Shown: positions 1-9,150 of the stretch, piece after piece
Layout of the letters: the number at the start of each line of letters is the position of its first letter
Numbering within the stretch: position 1 is the first letter of the stretch
Assembly (NCBI GenBank): GCA_036261625.1
Contig: DATAKL010000047.1
Location: 1-64,000, forward strand
Length of the DNA: 64,000 nucleotides
Direction of reading: 5' to 3'
From: JAAXKN01 sp036261625
GTDB lineage: Bacteria > Bacteroidota > Ignavibacteria > Ignavibacteriales > SURF-24
Translations under genes and position numbers: made by a program
The notes under the pieces: model-generated
Database searches by the model: none
Told to the model about the DNA's origin: nothing
The model's input: only the letters and a program-made list of their open reading frames with translations

Positions 1-300
1 CCCGGTGTGGGATACGGTTCTTAAAATCCTGCCGTTTGAAAGTTTAATTTTGTTAACAGACCAGCCATAACCGTATCCGCCGGTATTTGGCCTGAACATT
101 ATTTCTCTGAATCTGGCCGAAAGAAGTTTGTCGTTGTATAAAGCCCTGTCCCACAGGTAAAGATCCCTCACGGTCGAAAGCATATCTCCGGTTGCTAGAT
201 CAGTAGACATGCTTCTGTAGCCGGCATTCTGAAGGCCACTTGCAGTTTTCTCATAACCGTTTGCCCTGTTTATTGCTATTTTTCTGTTATTATCAACCAT
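1..300 (-). pseudogene. C-terminal fragment of a beta-lactamase-family serine hydrolase
   Basis: Reading leftward, the frame resembles the second half of class C beta-lactamase / serine hydrolase family proteins. It has a lid-like stretch around NGYEKTASGLQNAGYRSMS, then LSTVRDLYLWDRALY, a GYGYGWSV block, and it reaches the window edge at SHTG, which fits the third active-site motif (H/K-T-G). The N-terminal half, with the catalytic SxxK and YxN motifs, is absent. The frame opens only after a TGA near 358, and a hairpin lies immediately upstream. This looks like a 5'-truncated remnant; the ATG at 300 has no convincing ribosome site. The 3' end lies outside the window, so the rest cannot be judged. 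Confidence 0.6.
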
Positions 301-348
301 GGTTTTTACTGAAATAATCAGATCACTTTTAGGACATAAGCAAAACAG

Positions 349-386
349 AAAAGCTCAAAGACGGATTAAACCGTTGTTGAGCTTTT
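349..386. terminator. Long hairpin, probable bidirectional terminator
   Basis: A 10-bp perfect stem (AAAAGCTCAA / TTGAGCTTTT) encloses a second 4-bp stem (ACGG / CCGT) with an ATTAAA loop. T-rich stretches follow on both strands. It sits between the broken His/Met-rich gene and the truncated hydrolase, both on the minus strand, and would end minus-strand transcription leaving the former. Confidence 0.55.
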
Positions 387-416
387 TGGCATAGAATTTC
401 ACACTGTTACAGTTTA

Positions 417-1016
417 TTACTCATGACTTTTGGCATCATTTCCATGATCTTTCAGCTGAGCGTCAAACCATGTGTGAATTGCACTGACTACATCCTTGTC
501 TCTTGAAGTAAACCTGAGCTGTGCCCCGTCAGAAAGATCCTTATACTCAACATTGAATTTATCCTATGACTGGGACAGTTTCTTAAGCCCTGGTATATTC
601 TTTCCATGAAGGGCCTTGGGATCACGGAAATCTGCTTTTGAGAACAGTGCCTGTTCTTTTTTAAGGGGCTCCCTGATTAAGCCGACCTGAGCCGTGTCCT
701 TTGGACTCTTTACTCTCAGCGACAAATTACCGCCATCCCCGATCTTAATAAAATAATGTGTTACTTTATCCATATCGAAAGGCATAACCATTGAGCTTTT
801 TTCATGAATCATATGATGCCTTTTCATCATCGTTGAATCATTCATCTTATGGTCTTTCATCCCCTGAGCCTGTAAGGAACAGCTTAGGAATAAAATCCAA
901 AAGATAAAAAGGCTAAAAAATATCTTACCTTTCCTGCCGATAAAATCCTGTAGTTCATTTGTAATCTCCTTCTTTTGTACTGCATTTAATACAGGATACA
1001 TAAAACTTACCTGCAA
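417..1016 (-). pseudogene. Broken His/Met-rich periplasmic protein (in-frame TAG, probable 5' frameshift)
   Basis: The frame encodes a hydrophobic signal-like segment ending LSCSLQAQ, a Met/His-rich stretch (HKMNDSTMMKRHHM) and a domain with HYFIKIGDGGNL and DPKALHGKNIPGL. It hits TAG at 564-566, then continues in the same frame to TAA at 417-419 with a sensible C-terminus (FNVEYKDLSDG, IHTWFDAQLKDHGND). The natural start is probably the ATG at 958, which has a strong AAGGAGA site at 965-971, but that frame runs out after about 24 codons while the signal peptide lies in the neighbouring frame. A frameshift near the start plus the TAG would make this a pseudogene. Similar proteins occur near metal-resistance genes in Bacteroidota. 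Assembly error or TAG readthrough are alternatives. Confidence 0.6.
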
Positions 1017-1372
1017 TTAAATACCTTCAGTGAATTAACAGCTAAAGATAATAATCTCGTCACCGGGCATATCTGAGGCTTATGTCTTTTGCAAAGTAAT
1101 GATAAACTCTGCTTCGGTTCTCAGCGATTCTGCAACTGCCAATTAAACCGCTTTACAAAGAGGCATAGCAGTGACCAAGAGTTTTTATTTTCTTCTGGCC
1201 TAATTTAGCTTTTTTTCAAGCCTTCGAAGCTGGATGCAATTCACACCAAAGTATTAAATTCCAGTGACAATCAAGAACAGTTTTATAAGATCACGCCTTT
1301 TAATCCATAATAAATTATCATCAAATGTCTGAAATCAGTGCAATAGATGAATATAAATTATACCTTTTTAGG
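1017..1372. other. Intergenic region without recognisable gene
   Basis: No open frame with a ribosome site or a recognisable protein motif was found on either strand. Near 1359-1378 a short AT-rich inverted repeat (TATACCT, TTTT, AGGTTATA) overlaps the stop codon of the CDF transporter gene and could help end its transcript. The rest is AT-rich and featureless by eye. Confidence 0.4.
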
Positions 1373-2278
1373 TTATAACTTTATTAACTCTGCTTTTTCA
1401 CAGGCCCCGCATTCAAACTGCAGCGTGGTATGGTTGATTTCAAATTTATCGTGCAGCTTGTTTTCAATCTGTTTTTGAATTCTGGTTGTTTCAATTACGG
1501 GTATATTGCCTACTTCAATATGCGCTTCAAAGTGAGTATCGCTATCGTTTAATTTCCACAAATGAATATGATGAACATTCTTTACACCAGAAACCGATTC
1601 CACCAATAGCTTTAATTCATTCAGATCAATACCCTCAGGCGAAGACATCATTATAACGTCAACCGATTCTTTTACAATTTCGTAAGTCTCCTTGCATATA
1701 TATAGAGAAATAATAATAGTTAATACTGGATCAATCCAGTAAATCCTGAAAATAATTATGAATAGCGCCCCGATTATTACCGCAAGGCTTGAGACGGCAT
1801 CGCTTAACAAGTGGAAATAAGCGGCACGCATATTCAGGTTATCCTTTGAGCCCTTCTTTAGAAGCATTGTACCAGCAACATTAGAAATCAGGCCTAATGA
1901 AGCCACTATCAGCATCATGCTTCCGGTAACTGGCGAAGGATTCTGAAATCGTTCAATGGCTTCTTTAATTAAGAAGACACTTATGATTATAAGTGTGCTT
2001 GCATTAATAATTGCAGCAAGAATTTCCGCCCTCTTTAAACCAAAGGTGTATTTAAGGTTTTTAGGTCTTTTGCTTAAGCGCATTGCAATAAAAGTAATAA
2101 CAATTGCAATGCCATCGCTTAAATTGTGCAGCGCATCTGAAATAAGCGACAGGCTTCCGGAAATTAATCCCCCTAGAACCTCTGCTATTGTTATCAGGAG
2201 GTTCAGGGCCATTGTTAGAAACAGGCTTCTTTCAGATGAGCATTTCTCATTACTATTGTGTGAATGATTATGTGACAA
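1373..2278 (-). CDS. czcD: CDF-family divalent cation exporter (CzcD-like)
   Basis: Six hydrophobic segments and the metal-site motifs of cation diffusion facilitators are present: SDALHNLSD in TM2 and HLLSD in TM5. A cytoplasmic C-terminal domain carries VHHIHLWKL and ends in a Cys pair (ECGAC). The N-terminus is His-rich (SHNHSHN). The family exports Zn(II), Co(II), Cd(II) or similar ions from the cytoplasm by proton antiport. I prefer the TTG at 2278: it has AAAGGAT at 2284-2290, and it yields an MSHNHSHN start as in relatives. The ATG at 2314 has no ribosome site and lies in the centre of a perfect palindrome. It is last in the minus-strand pump operon, about 50 bp after the RND gene. Confidence 0.9.
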   Translation of the reverse strand: MSHNHSHNSNEKCSSERSLFLTMALNLLITIAEVLGGLISGSLSLISDALHNLSDGIAIVITFIAMRLSKRPKNLKYTFGLKRAEILAAIINASTLIIISVFLIKEAIERFQNPSPVTGSMMLIVASLGLISNVAGTMLLKKGSKDNLNMRAAYFHLLSDAVSSLAVIIGALFIIIFRIYWIDPVLTIIISLYICKETYEIVKESVDVIMMSSPEGIDLNELKLLVESVSGVKNVHHIHLWKLNDSDTHFEAHIEVGNIPVIETTRIQKQIENKLHDKFEINHTTLQFECGACEKAELIKL

Positions 2279-2304
2279 ATAGTATCCTTTATTTTTAATA
2301 AATT

Positions 2305-2323
2305 GATGGCGCATTGCGCCATC
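2305..2323. repeat. Perfect 19-bp palindrome between pump and CDF gene
   Basis: GATGGCGCA and TGCGCCATC face each other across a single base. On the minus-strand transcript this gives a compact GC-rich hairpin between the RND permease stop codon and the CDF start, so it may act in RNA processing or partial termination. It resembles in layout the hairpins at 8566 and 9219. Confidence 0.5.
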
Positions 2324-2332
2324 TGAAGTTAT

Positions 2333-5300
2333 TTATTCTGCAATTGCAGGCTTTATTTTTTCTTTCTTTGAATCAGCCACATATGCAAACATAGGAATGT
2401 AAATCAATGTAAGTAAAGTGCCGATTAACAGACCTCCAATTGCCACATCGGCCAAAGGACTTAAACGTTCCAATCCAACCGCCTGCTCCAGAGCGATTGG
2501 TACCATACCGGCAATTGTTCCAAATGCCGTCATCATAACCGGGCGAAAACGGATGCGTACACTTTCTATTGCGCTTTCAAAAGGCGATTCACCGCCCTTT
2601 CTATAGTTTTGATAGAAATCAATCAGTAACACGGCGTTCTTTATTATTATTCCAAAGAGCAGTAATATTCCAAGAAGACTCGGCATACAACTCGGTTTAT
2701 GGAATAATAGCATCCCCCAGGCGGCTCCTATCATTGCCAGCGGTAAAACTGCAATCATAATGAAAGACATTTTTACTGAACGGTAATAAGATATCAGAAC
2801 CATCAGCAATAGAATTATACCCATACCGATAGCTTTAATCATCCGCACAAAACTATCGTTAATCTGCGCAATATCTCCTTCTTGAGTTATTATATCGTTA
2901 TCATTTTTCACGTTTACAAGTGCGGCTTCTGCATCATCTGTTAAATGGCTTACCGGACGATTTGCGCGGTAGCCATTAACATCAATGCTGTAAAGCATTT
3001 TATCGCGTTCTATTTTTGCAAAAGTAAGCTTCTTAGAAATCGTTGCCAGATGCTCAAGCGGTATTTCTCCCATTTGCGTATGAAGCGGTAGCAGCCTTAA
3101 GGTTTGTTCATTCTCGCTGAATTTACCTTTAAGATACAGACGTACAACCTGTGTGTTCAAAGATTGAAGGTCGGCGTTGAGCCCTACAGTTTGCCCTCTT
3201 ACCGGAATTTGCATTGCAATTTCGTATGGAGTAATTCCATAGCTCAAAGCCTTATTTTCATCAATGTTCAAAACAATTTCACTGAAATCTTCATCCCAGC
3301 TGGTTGATAATGAGGTTAATCCTTTGATATCTTTCAACGCAGTTTTAATTTCGTGAGATTTTTCTGCAATTCCGTCAACAGTAGGAGATTTTATTCTAAC
3401 ATCCATAGTGGCCTTGATTGTAGAAAGCGCGGTTGCTCCGAAATCATATACATCATTTTTCTTTATACCTTCAAGTTGAGACAGTTTATCCCGAATTATA
3501 TCTTCGATCTGCCACATGTTCATATTTCTATCAAACCGGTTAACACAGTAAATTGTAATTGTTGCTTCTGCGGGCAGATTACCGCTGCCTAAGCTTAAAA
3601 CGCCCAATTCATTTCCAAAAGCAACCGAGCTTTTTGTTACCCACGGCTGATGATGAAGCCATTTAATGAATGGTTCTATTTTGTTTTCAGCATAGTTAAC
3701 CGTTGAGTTTGAACTGAACATTACCTGTGCTTTAATAATTCCGGTATCCATTGGCGGCATAGCATCTCTTCCGATTGTAGGCATAATTGTTTTCATGCTT
3801 AGAGCAAGCAGAATAACCACGCCTAAAGTAAGACCCACACGCCTCCATACCCTGTTTCTTCCGTTTGAAAATCTAATTACATTAACATACGGTTCTACCA
3901 TTTTTCCAAACGATTTGCTATATAACTTATTGAACCATAATTCAACTTTTGTCTTACCGGTTCCGTTTTTATATAAGTATTCCGATAGTTTTGGTATAAA
4001 CGTGATTGCCAGAAAGAAAGATATTAAAAGAGCGATAATCAAAGTAATTATCAGCGGCTGAAATATTTTTTGCGGAAAGCCTCCTACAAACATCAATGGA
4101 AATACTATAGCTATAGTTGCCAGAGTTCCAGACCAGATTGGACCAATTACTTCTTTTGTTCCCTTATGAATTGCGGTCTGCAAATCTTCTTTCAATTCAC
4201 TCAGATGCCGTTCGATATTTTCCAGCACTACAACAGCGTCATCAGTAAGCATTCCAAGTGCAAGAATTATTGCAGTATAGATAACGATGTTCAGACTTCC
4301 TCCAGTAAGCCATATTATTGCCATGGTAGCAAAGAAAACCATTGGGATTGACAATGCGGCAGCAGCTATTGCTCTGAAATTTCCCAGGAAGAACAGTATA
4401 ATTAACAAAGTGTAGAATATTGCGTCACGCAGTGCTACAAGCATATTATCATTGGACAGCTCGATCAGGTCCCGCTGCGTATCTGAGATATCAAAATTAA
4501 TATTTGGATATTTCTTTTCAAGATTTGCCATTTCCTCGCGTGCAGCTTTACTAACACTAAGCACGCTTCCGCCGGGTGCTCTTTGTATAGCTAAAGCTAT
4601 TGCCTGTTTCCCATTTCCGATATAACCGCTAGTCCTTTTCGCGTAGCTCCAGCTTACCTCAGCAATATCTCCCAGTCTTACATTCGGCAAAACATTAATT
4701 TGTTTTATCTTTTCAACTTCATCTTTCTCGCCATAAAAGGTAATTGTATAAAAATTGTCTTTTCCTTTAACAAATCCAACCGGCATATCGCGGTTTAATG
4801 TTTGCAATGCTTTGGCAATCTTATCAAAATCGGTATTATATTTTTTTGCTTTGAACGGATCAACTTCAATATTAATAGAACTTTCGTATCCGCCAAATAC
4901 TTCAACGTTTCCAATTTCAGGATTGCTCAACAAATACGGTTTTAAGTAACTGTCAGCAATTTTTCTGATATCTCCCAGATTCATAACATTGTTTTTAGGT
5001 GATAACGATATAACGTCAACGGGAAGAACAAAATCTCCGGCGGTATAAATTGCAGGGTTTGCGTCTGCAGGTAAAACCCCCTTAGCAATTGAAAGAGCAT
5101 TGGCCACATCAACCGCTGCCGCATTCAAACTTTTATCGTAACTGAATTCAGCTTTTACAATTGAAAAATTTGCAACGTTTATCGAGCTGACATCCGTTAC
5201 CAATCCTAAGCGTGCTATTTCCTGCTCGATTGGTTTTGAAACCGTATTTGCCGCCACCTGTGCCGTTGCGCCTGGAACCTTTGTTATGACAATTACTTGA

Positions 5301-5422
5301 GGTGGCGTTGAATCAGGGAAAAGATTCTTCGGAAGAGTAATTAGTGCAATAATCCCCAGTACAAAAAGGCCGGCCAACAACGAGTAAAGAAGATGAGGAC
5401 GTTTATAGAAATATTCAAACAT
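2333..5422 (-). CDS. RND-superfamily efflux permease (inner-membrane subunit)
   Basis: At 1029 residues this has the full RND size, with an N-terminal membrane helix, two large periplasmic regions and two helix bundles. TM4 carries the two-aspartate signature LGMLTDDAVVVLENI, and the later GIIIKNAVLLIDF keeps the lysine of the proton relay. That combination is typical of AcrB-like HAE pumps rather than the Cus/Czc HME class, which has one Asp and a Glu. It follows its adaptor gene by 2 bp, and its outer-membrane partner lies just upstream. The substrate is unclear: the downstream CDF exporter suggests metals, the relay residues suggest a drug-type pump. Confidence 0.9.
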   Translation of the reverse strand: MFEYFYKRPHLLYSLLAGLFVLGIIALITLPKNLFPDSTPPQVIVITKVPGATAQVAANTVSKPIEQEIARLGLVTDVSSINVANFSIVKAEFSYDKSLNAAAVDVANALSIAKGVLPADANPAIYTAGDFVLPVDVISLSPKNNVMNLGDIRKIADSYLKPYLLSNPEIGNVEVFGGYESSINIEVDPFKAKKYNTDFDKIAKALQTLNRDMPVGFVKGKDNFYTITFYGEKDEVEKIKQINVLPNVRLGDIAEVSWSYAKRTSGYIGNGKQAIALAIQRAPGGSVLSVSKAAREEMANLEKKYPNINFDISDTQRDLIELSNDNMLVALRDAIFYTLLIILFFLGNFRAIAAAALSIPMVFFATMAIIWLTGGSLNIVIYTAIILALGMLTDDAVVVLENIERHLSELKEDLQTAIHKGTKEVIGPIWSGTLATIAIVFPLMFVGGFPQKIFQPLIITLIIALLISFFLAITFIPKLSEYLYKNGTGKTKVELWFNKLYSKSFGKMVEPYVNVIRFSNGRNRVWRRVGLTLGVVILLALSMKTIMPTIGRDAMPPMDTGIIKAQVMFSSNSTVNYAENKIEPFIKWLHHQPWVTKSSVAFGNELGVLSLGSGNLPAEATITIYCVNRFDRNMNMWQIEDIIRDKLSQLEGIKKNDVYDFGATALSTIKATMDVRIKSPTVDGIAEKSHEIKTALKDIKGLTSLSTSWDEDFSEIVLNIDENKALSYGITPYEIAMQIPVRGQTVGLNADLQSLNTQVVRLYLKGKFSENEQTLRLLPLHTQMGEIPLEHLATISKKLTFAKIERDKMLYSIDVNGYRANRPVSHLTDDAEAALVNVKNDNDIITQEGDIAQINDSFVRMIKAIGMGIILLLMVLISYYRSVKMSFIMIAVLPLAMIGAAWGMLLFHKPSCMPSLLGILLLFGIIIKNAVLLIDFYQNYRKGGESPFESAIESVRIRFRPVMMTAFGTIAGMVPIALEQAVGLERLSPLADVAIGGLLIGTLLTLIYIPMFAYVADSKKEKIKPAIAE

Positions 5423-5424
5423 GA

Positions 5425-6504
5425 TTATTTCTCCCCCGTTATAATTCTTGCGCCGCCAAGAAGTGACAGAAGAATGTCCTGTTTGGCAACTACCAGTTCT
5501 TTACCAGCTAATTCATTATTCTCAATAATAACGCCGTCTTCACCGGTTTGGATGATATTTATTTTCGTAGCAACTGCTTTATCCTTCTCCTTAACAAAAA
5601 CATAATTCGATCCGTCTCTATTCAAAATAGCGTCAATCGGTAGTTTAATTGCATTGCCGTTAAATATTTCAACGTTAACTTCAACTCGTTCTCCGGTGGT
5701 CATTCCAGAAGCTTCTACATTTACCCTGTAAGCTGCTAATCCGTTCAGAGTAGTATTCAAAGGAATTGCCTTATAATTCATATTATTCACGTTGACGCTG
5801 TAAACTGGTAAATCCGCGGGAACGTATAGCATCAAATAAAAATTACTACTCGCACTTACAGTCGCTACCGGCTGCCCCGGCATTACCATGTCACCCGGAT
5901 TAACGATATTTCTGGAGATCTGACCGTCTACCGGGGATTTGATAATCGCATAGGAAAGATTATTCGCAGCATCGTTCATATTTTGCGTCATTGCCTCAAC
6001 TTTGGCTCTAAGTTCCTCAAGATGACTTTCCTCATTTTCCATTTGTTCAATTGAAGCTCCTTTTACAGCATAGAGCTCAGAAGTTCTTTTGTGTGTTGCC
6101 TCGAAATTTTTAAGCGCTGTTTTAGCGGCTAATAATTGGGATTTGACGCTTGCCGCATTTGCTTGAATGGTAGTAGCGTCAAGCCTTGCGATTACTTCAC
6201 CTTTCCTTACAAAAGTGCCGCTGTTTTTTACATATTCAACCCGCGCGGCTATCTTAGATGCAAGATTTACATCCATGTCGTTTTGTGTTTGTGCCAGATA
6301 AGGCAGCGTTAATTTAACTTGTTGCCTCTGAGCTTTAATTGTTGATACTGTTATGGCGTAATTCTTAGCCGAAGGCAGCTGTTCTTCAGCTTTCTTTGCT
6401 CCGGCTAAAACAAATATTGCGGCAATAACCAGTAAAATCGAAACGCCGGCTCCGATTTTTATACCTTTAGATGTTGCAGCCATTATTTTAAATAAGTTTA
6501 TCAT
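5425..6504 (-). CDS. RND periplasmic adaptor (membrane fusion protein)
   Basis: The 359-residue protein has an N-terminal membrane anchor (about residues 16-35). The lipoyl-like half motifs (RKGEVIARLDATTI and IIKSPVDGQISRNIVNPGD) flank a long Ala/Glu-rich coiled-coil hairpin (about 110-180). A beta-barrel domain follows. It bridges the RND permease and the TolC-like channel. Its ATG overlaps the stop codon of the channel gene by four bases (ATGA), so the two are translationally coupled. Confidence 0.9.
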   Translation of the reverse strand: MINLFKIMAATSKGIKIGAGVSILLVIAAIFVLAGAKKAEEQLPSAKNYAITVSTIKAQRQQVKLTLPYLAQTQNDMDVNLASKIAARVEYVKNSGTFVRKGEVIARLDATTIQANAASVKSQLLAAKTALKNFEATHKRTSELYAVKGASIEQMENEESHLEELRAKVEAMTQNMNDAANNLSYAIIKSPVDGQISRNIVNPGDMVMPGQPVATVSASSNFYLMLYVPADLPVYSVNVNNMNYKAIPLNTTLNGLAAYRVNVEASGMTTGERVEVNVEIFNGNAIKLPIDAILNRDGSNYVFVKEKDKAVATKINIIQTGEDGVIIENNELAGKELVVAKQDILLSLLGGARIITGEK

Positions 6505-7784
6505 TTTATTATCTCCTCTATACTATTTCCATAAATAACGGCAAGCTTAACAAGGGTCTGCCATTTTTGCGATTGCGCCTTGAATAATTTTGACTTTTCA
6601 AGAACCAGGTCGTCTTCATACTTTAAATAATCTTCCATCGTCATTTGATCTGATTGATAACTTACCTTTGCTATCTTCAATAATTCTTCTTTGTCATCAA
6701 TGCTGCTTTTATAAAGTGCAATTGAGTTTTCTATTAGTGGAAGACTTCTTTTCAGCTGCGCGGCCTGCGAAGATAGTTCAAGACTCGCTTTATCCAGTTC
6801 ATTTTCAGAAGCTTTGACTTCAACTGTGCTTCTGCTTATTTGCGCATATTGGTCCATTGCTAGCAAAGGTATTTTCAGTACCAGCCCAATTGTATAATAA
6901 TTTTCAGCAATGCCTTTATTGTTATTATATGCAGTAGCAAATCCTCTGTTAAAATTTCCCTGCAGCGCCAGGATCGGGAATAATTTTTCTACTTCAGCAC
7001 GGTGGCCTAATCTATCTGCTTCTAATTTTTCTTTTAAGGGATCGAGCGCTTTTATTTCTCCATCCTTATAATTTCCGGTCTGCGTCATTGGAATAGAATT
7101 TTTTAATGACACACCCGTTAATGTTCTGATTCCGGCAAGAACTTCTTCACGCTGCAAAGAAAGATCATTTTCCATAACATCAATTTCAGTAACCCCGTTA
7201 TTTATTTTAAGCAAGGAAGATTCAGGAGTCCGTCCGTTTTTCACTTTTATTGTTATAAACTCCTTGGTTTTCAATAGGGAATTTTTCTTTTGTTCCAGCG
7301 CTATTCCCAACGCCTCTATATAGGCAAGACTTGAATTCAGGCTTACAATCATCGCCTCATTTTTGAGCATATTAATATATTTTTTATACTTGGCTGATTT
7401 ATATATCATTGATGTTTTTGAGGCCATCGTAAAAATGGATTTGACAAAAATCGGCATTGAAACAGCGGCTCCGATTCTGTAAACAATTTGGCTGAAAGGC
7501 TGAGTCAGCGACGGGTCCCTTATTAGCGTAAACATTTCGTTTGGCGGCAATGGCAGTACGCCTGTGGCTTTAGAGTAGTAGTCATATCTTCCAAACACGT
7601 CGATATTGGGAAACAGATGACTATAAGCTATACTTTTCCCTGTCCCGGCTTGCTCAACGTTAATTTCATCGCTTTTGCTTTGCGAATGCGTCTTTAATGA
7701 ATCGAATAGCGTTCCAATATTCTTTACTTCCTGACCGAACAACATCAGCGGGATGAAAAGAAATATTCCTATTATTTTTAGCAT
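6501..7784 (-). CDS. TolC-family outer-membrane efflux channel
   Basis: A signal peptide (ending near LMLFGQ) is followed by two long alpha-helical repeats rich in Ala, Ser, Glu and Leu. Typical blocks include HLFPNIDVFGRYDYY and EKLFPILALQGNFNRG, the latter opening the second repeat. The length (427) is normal for the family. It is the first gene of the pump set TolC-adaptor-permease-CDF. A secreted helical protein lies 27 bp upstream and may belong to the same operon. Confidence 0.88.
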   Translation of the reverse strand: MLKIIGIFLFIPLMLFGQEVKNIGTLFDSLKTHSQSKSDEINVEQAGTGKSIAYSHLFPNIDVFGRYDYYSKATGVLPLPPNEMFTLIRDPSLTQPFSQIVYRIGAAVSMPIFVKSIFTMASKTSMIYKSAKYKKYINMLKNEAMIVSLNSSLAYIEALGIALEQKKNSLLKTKEFITIKVKNGRTPESSLLKINNGVTEIDVMENDLSLQREEVLAGIRTLTGVSLKNSIPMTQTGNYKDGEIKALDPLKEKLEADRLGHRAEVEKLFPILALQGNFNRGFATAYNNNKGIAENYYTIGLVLKIPLLAMDQYAQISRSTVEVKASENELDKASLELSSQAAQLKRSLPLIENSIALYKSSIDDKEELLKIAKVSYQSDQMTMEDYLKYEDDLVLEKSKLFKAQSQKWQTLVKLAVIYGNSIEEIIK

Positions 7785-7811
7785 TACTGTCTCCTTTAAT
7801 TAAACTTCTGT

Positions 7812-8543
7812 TCACATGGAGGCGATGAACGGTTTAGGAAAATTCGCCGAGAAAGTTGTGTATAAACTATTTGCCTTCTTTGCATCTCCGATTTCAATGG
7901 CCTTTATCCATTCAGCAGTTGTATTATTTATTAAAGCGAACTGCTGCTCGAAGTTTTCTGTGCTTTTAACTTTTTCGATTGTCTGTTCAAACATTTTTTT
8001 TATCGTTGCACCATTTTCTTTTGCAAGTTTCATGTTACCTGCATTGGCCATATCGGTTGTCAACTTCATTTGCATATTAAGCGCAAACAACATATCGGTT
8101 AAATCAACGGTTGCGTTGTTTCTGTGCATCCTTCCAAATATTTGGCAGAATGTACTGCAATATTTTGCGGCTATCTTATAATTCTTTTGAGCGGCCAAAG
8201 TGTTTACAAGTTTAAGATTATCTGCAAAGTCGTCAAAATAACTAGCCCATAAAGGATCATTTTTATATTCAGAGGGAGGATTGTTTTTGTATTTTTGAGT
8301 CAGTATTTTCAGTTCAGCAGCCGCATCCGAGAGTACTTTTGTTACTTGCTGATCGGTTGGCGCTTCGGCTTTCATTGTGCCGCAGGTCATGACCGCTTTT
8401 TTATGGAAGCCGGAGGCGTCTTTATCAAATGCGGATTGAGCAAGTGATGAAGTTGCCATCAATCCGACTACCAAAGACATAATAAATAGTTTTTTTGCCA
8501 CAAAAAAGCGGACCGTTTTTGATAAATTGTTTTTATTTAACAT
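7812..8543 (-). CDS. Secreted alpha-helical protein, unknown function
   Basis: The start has an AAAGGAG site. An N-terminal signal peptide (cleavage after MATSSLAQ) precedes about 200 residues that look all-helical, in the style of four-helix-bundle periplasmic proteins such as cytochrome c' or metal chaperones. A CSTFC motif is followed closely by GRMHRNN (about residues 129-140), and another Cys sits in VMTCGTMK. There is no CxxCH haem site. It lies directly upstream of the TolC-adaptor-RND-CDF genes, so a periplasmic metal-binding or sensing role is reasonable but inferred. I do not recognise a named family. Confidence 0.75.
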   Translation of the reverse strand: MLNKNNLSKTVRFFVAKKLFIMSLVVGLMATSSLAQSAFDKDASGFHKKAVMTCGTMKAEAPTDQQVTKVLSDAAAELKILTQKYKNNPPSEYKNDPLWASYFDDFADNLKLVNTLAAQKNYKIAAKYCSTFCQIFGRMHRNNATVDLTDMLFALNMQMKLTTDMANAGNMKLAKENGATIKKMFEQTIEKVKSTENFEQQFALINNTTAEWIKAIEIGDAKKANSLYTTFSANFPKPFIASM

Positions 8544-8565
8544 TTTATTACTCCTTTTATTAAAT

Positions 8566-8586
8566 GGAGCGGCACTTTGCCGCTCC
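8566..8586. terminator. GC-rich hairpin, first copy
   Basis: GGAGCGGCA and TGCCGCTCC form a 9-bp perfect stem with a CTT loop, in the gap between the beta-barrel gene and the secreted helical protein. The identical element recurs at 9221-9241. On the minus strand it is not followed by a clean U run, so it may be an attenuator or RNA-stability hairpin rather than a full terminator. Confidence 0.5.
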
Positions 8587-8606
8587 TGTTATAAATTACT
8601 TTTAAA

Positions 8607-9119
8607 TTACAATCCGAACATTACGCTCACATAAGTATTCCAGTAGCTCAAATTATCACCGTTGTACTGATACTTGGTTGATAAATCCAGACCGATATTT
8701 TCACTTAACGGAATAGCATAACCTGTTCCAATACTGTAGCCCCATTCGGTTTTGGAATCTGAAGTATTGTTTGGGCCATCCCAGCTATAAAAATGCAGTC
8801 CTGTTTCAAGCATTCCATACCATCCGCTAATAAAATAGAGTTTTGTACCAACTACCAGCGGAACTGCTGAATATGTTGAACCATTGCTTTCCGAAAATCC
8901 TAAGTAACCACTTGTTAATGTTCCATTCCATGCGCCACCAAGATGAAATTCATACTGTCCTGTAACTCCCCAGCCAGTGCTGGCCACATTAGAGAAATCA
9001 CTCATTGGAAAATTCAATTGAGTTCCTAAGCTCAGGATGTTTGAACTTTGTAATGACTGGGCGTTAGATATACTGAATAGCATTAAAACGCCTAAGACTG
9101 GGAATAGTAACTTTTTCAT
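8607..9119 (-). CDS. Small outer-membrane beta-barrel protein
   Basis: An 18-20 residue signal peptide (MLFSISNAQS) is followed by alternating polar/hydrophobic, Gly- and aromatic-rich strands. It ends in an aromatic/hydrophobic C-terminus (VSVMFGL), as in 8-stranded barrels of the OmpA/OmpW type. No enzyme motif is visible. The ribosome site AAAGGAG is strong. Hairpins of identical sequence lie on both sides of the gene, at 8566 and 9219. The substrate is unknown; linkage suggests the metal-efflux neighbourhood. Confidence 0.7.
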   Translation of the reverse strand: MKKLLFPVLGVLMLFSISNAQSLQSSNILSLGTQLNFPMSDFSNVASTGWGVTGQYEFHLGGAWNGTLTSGYLGFSESNGSTYSAVPLVVGTKLYFISGWYGMLETGLHFYSWDGPNNTSDSKTEWGYSIGTGYAIPLSENIGLDLSTKYQYNGDNLSYWNTYVSVMFGL

Positions 9120-9150
9120 TTTTTTACTCCTTTTATTTGGTTATATTGGA

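Noticed and set aside
8566..8586. GCGGCAC...TTGCCGC as a sigma-54-like site
   Set aside because: GGCAC and TTGC are adjacent with no 5-base spacer; the element is a simple hairpin.
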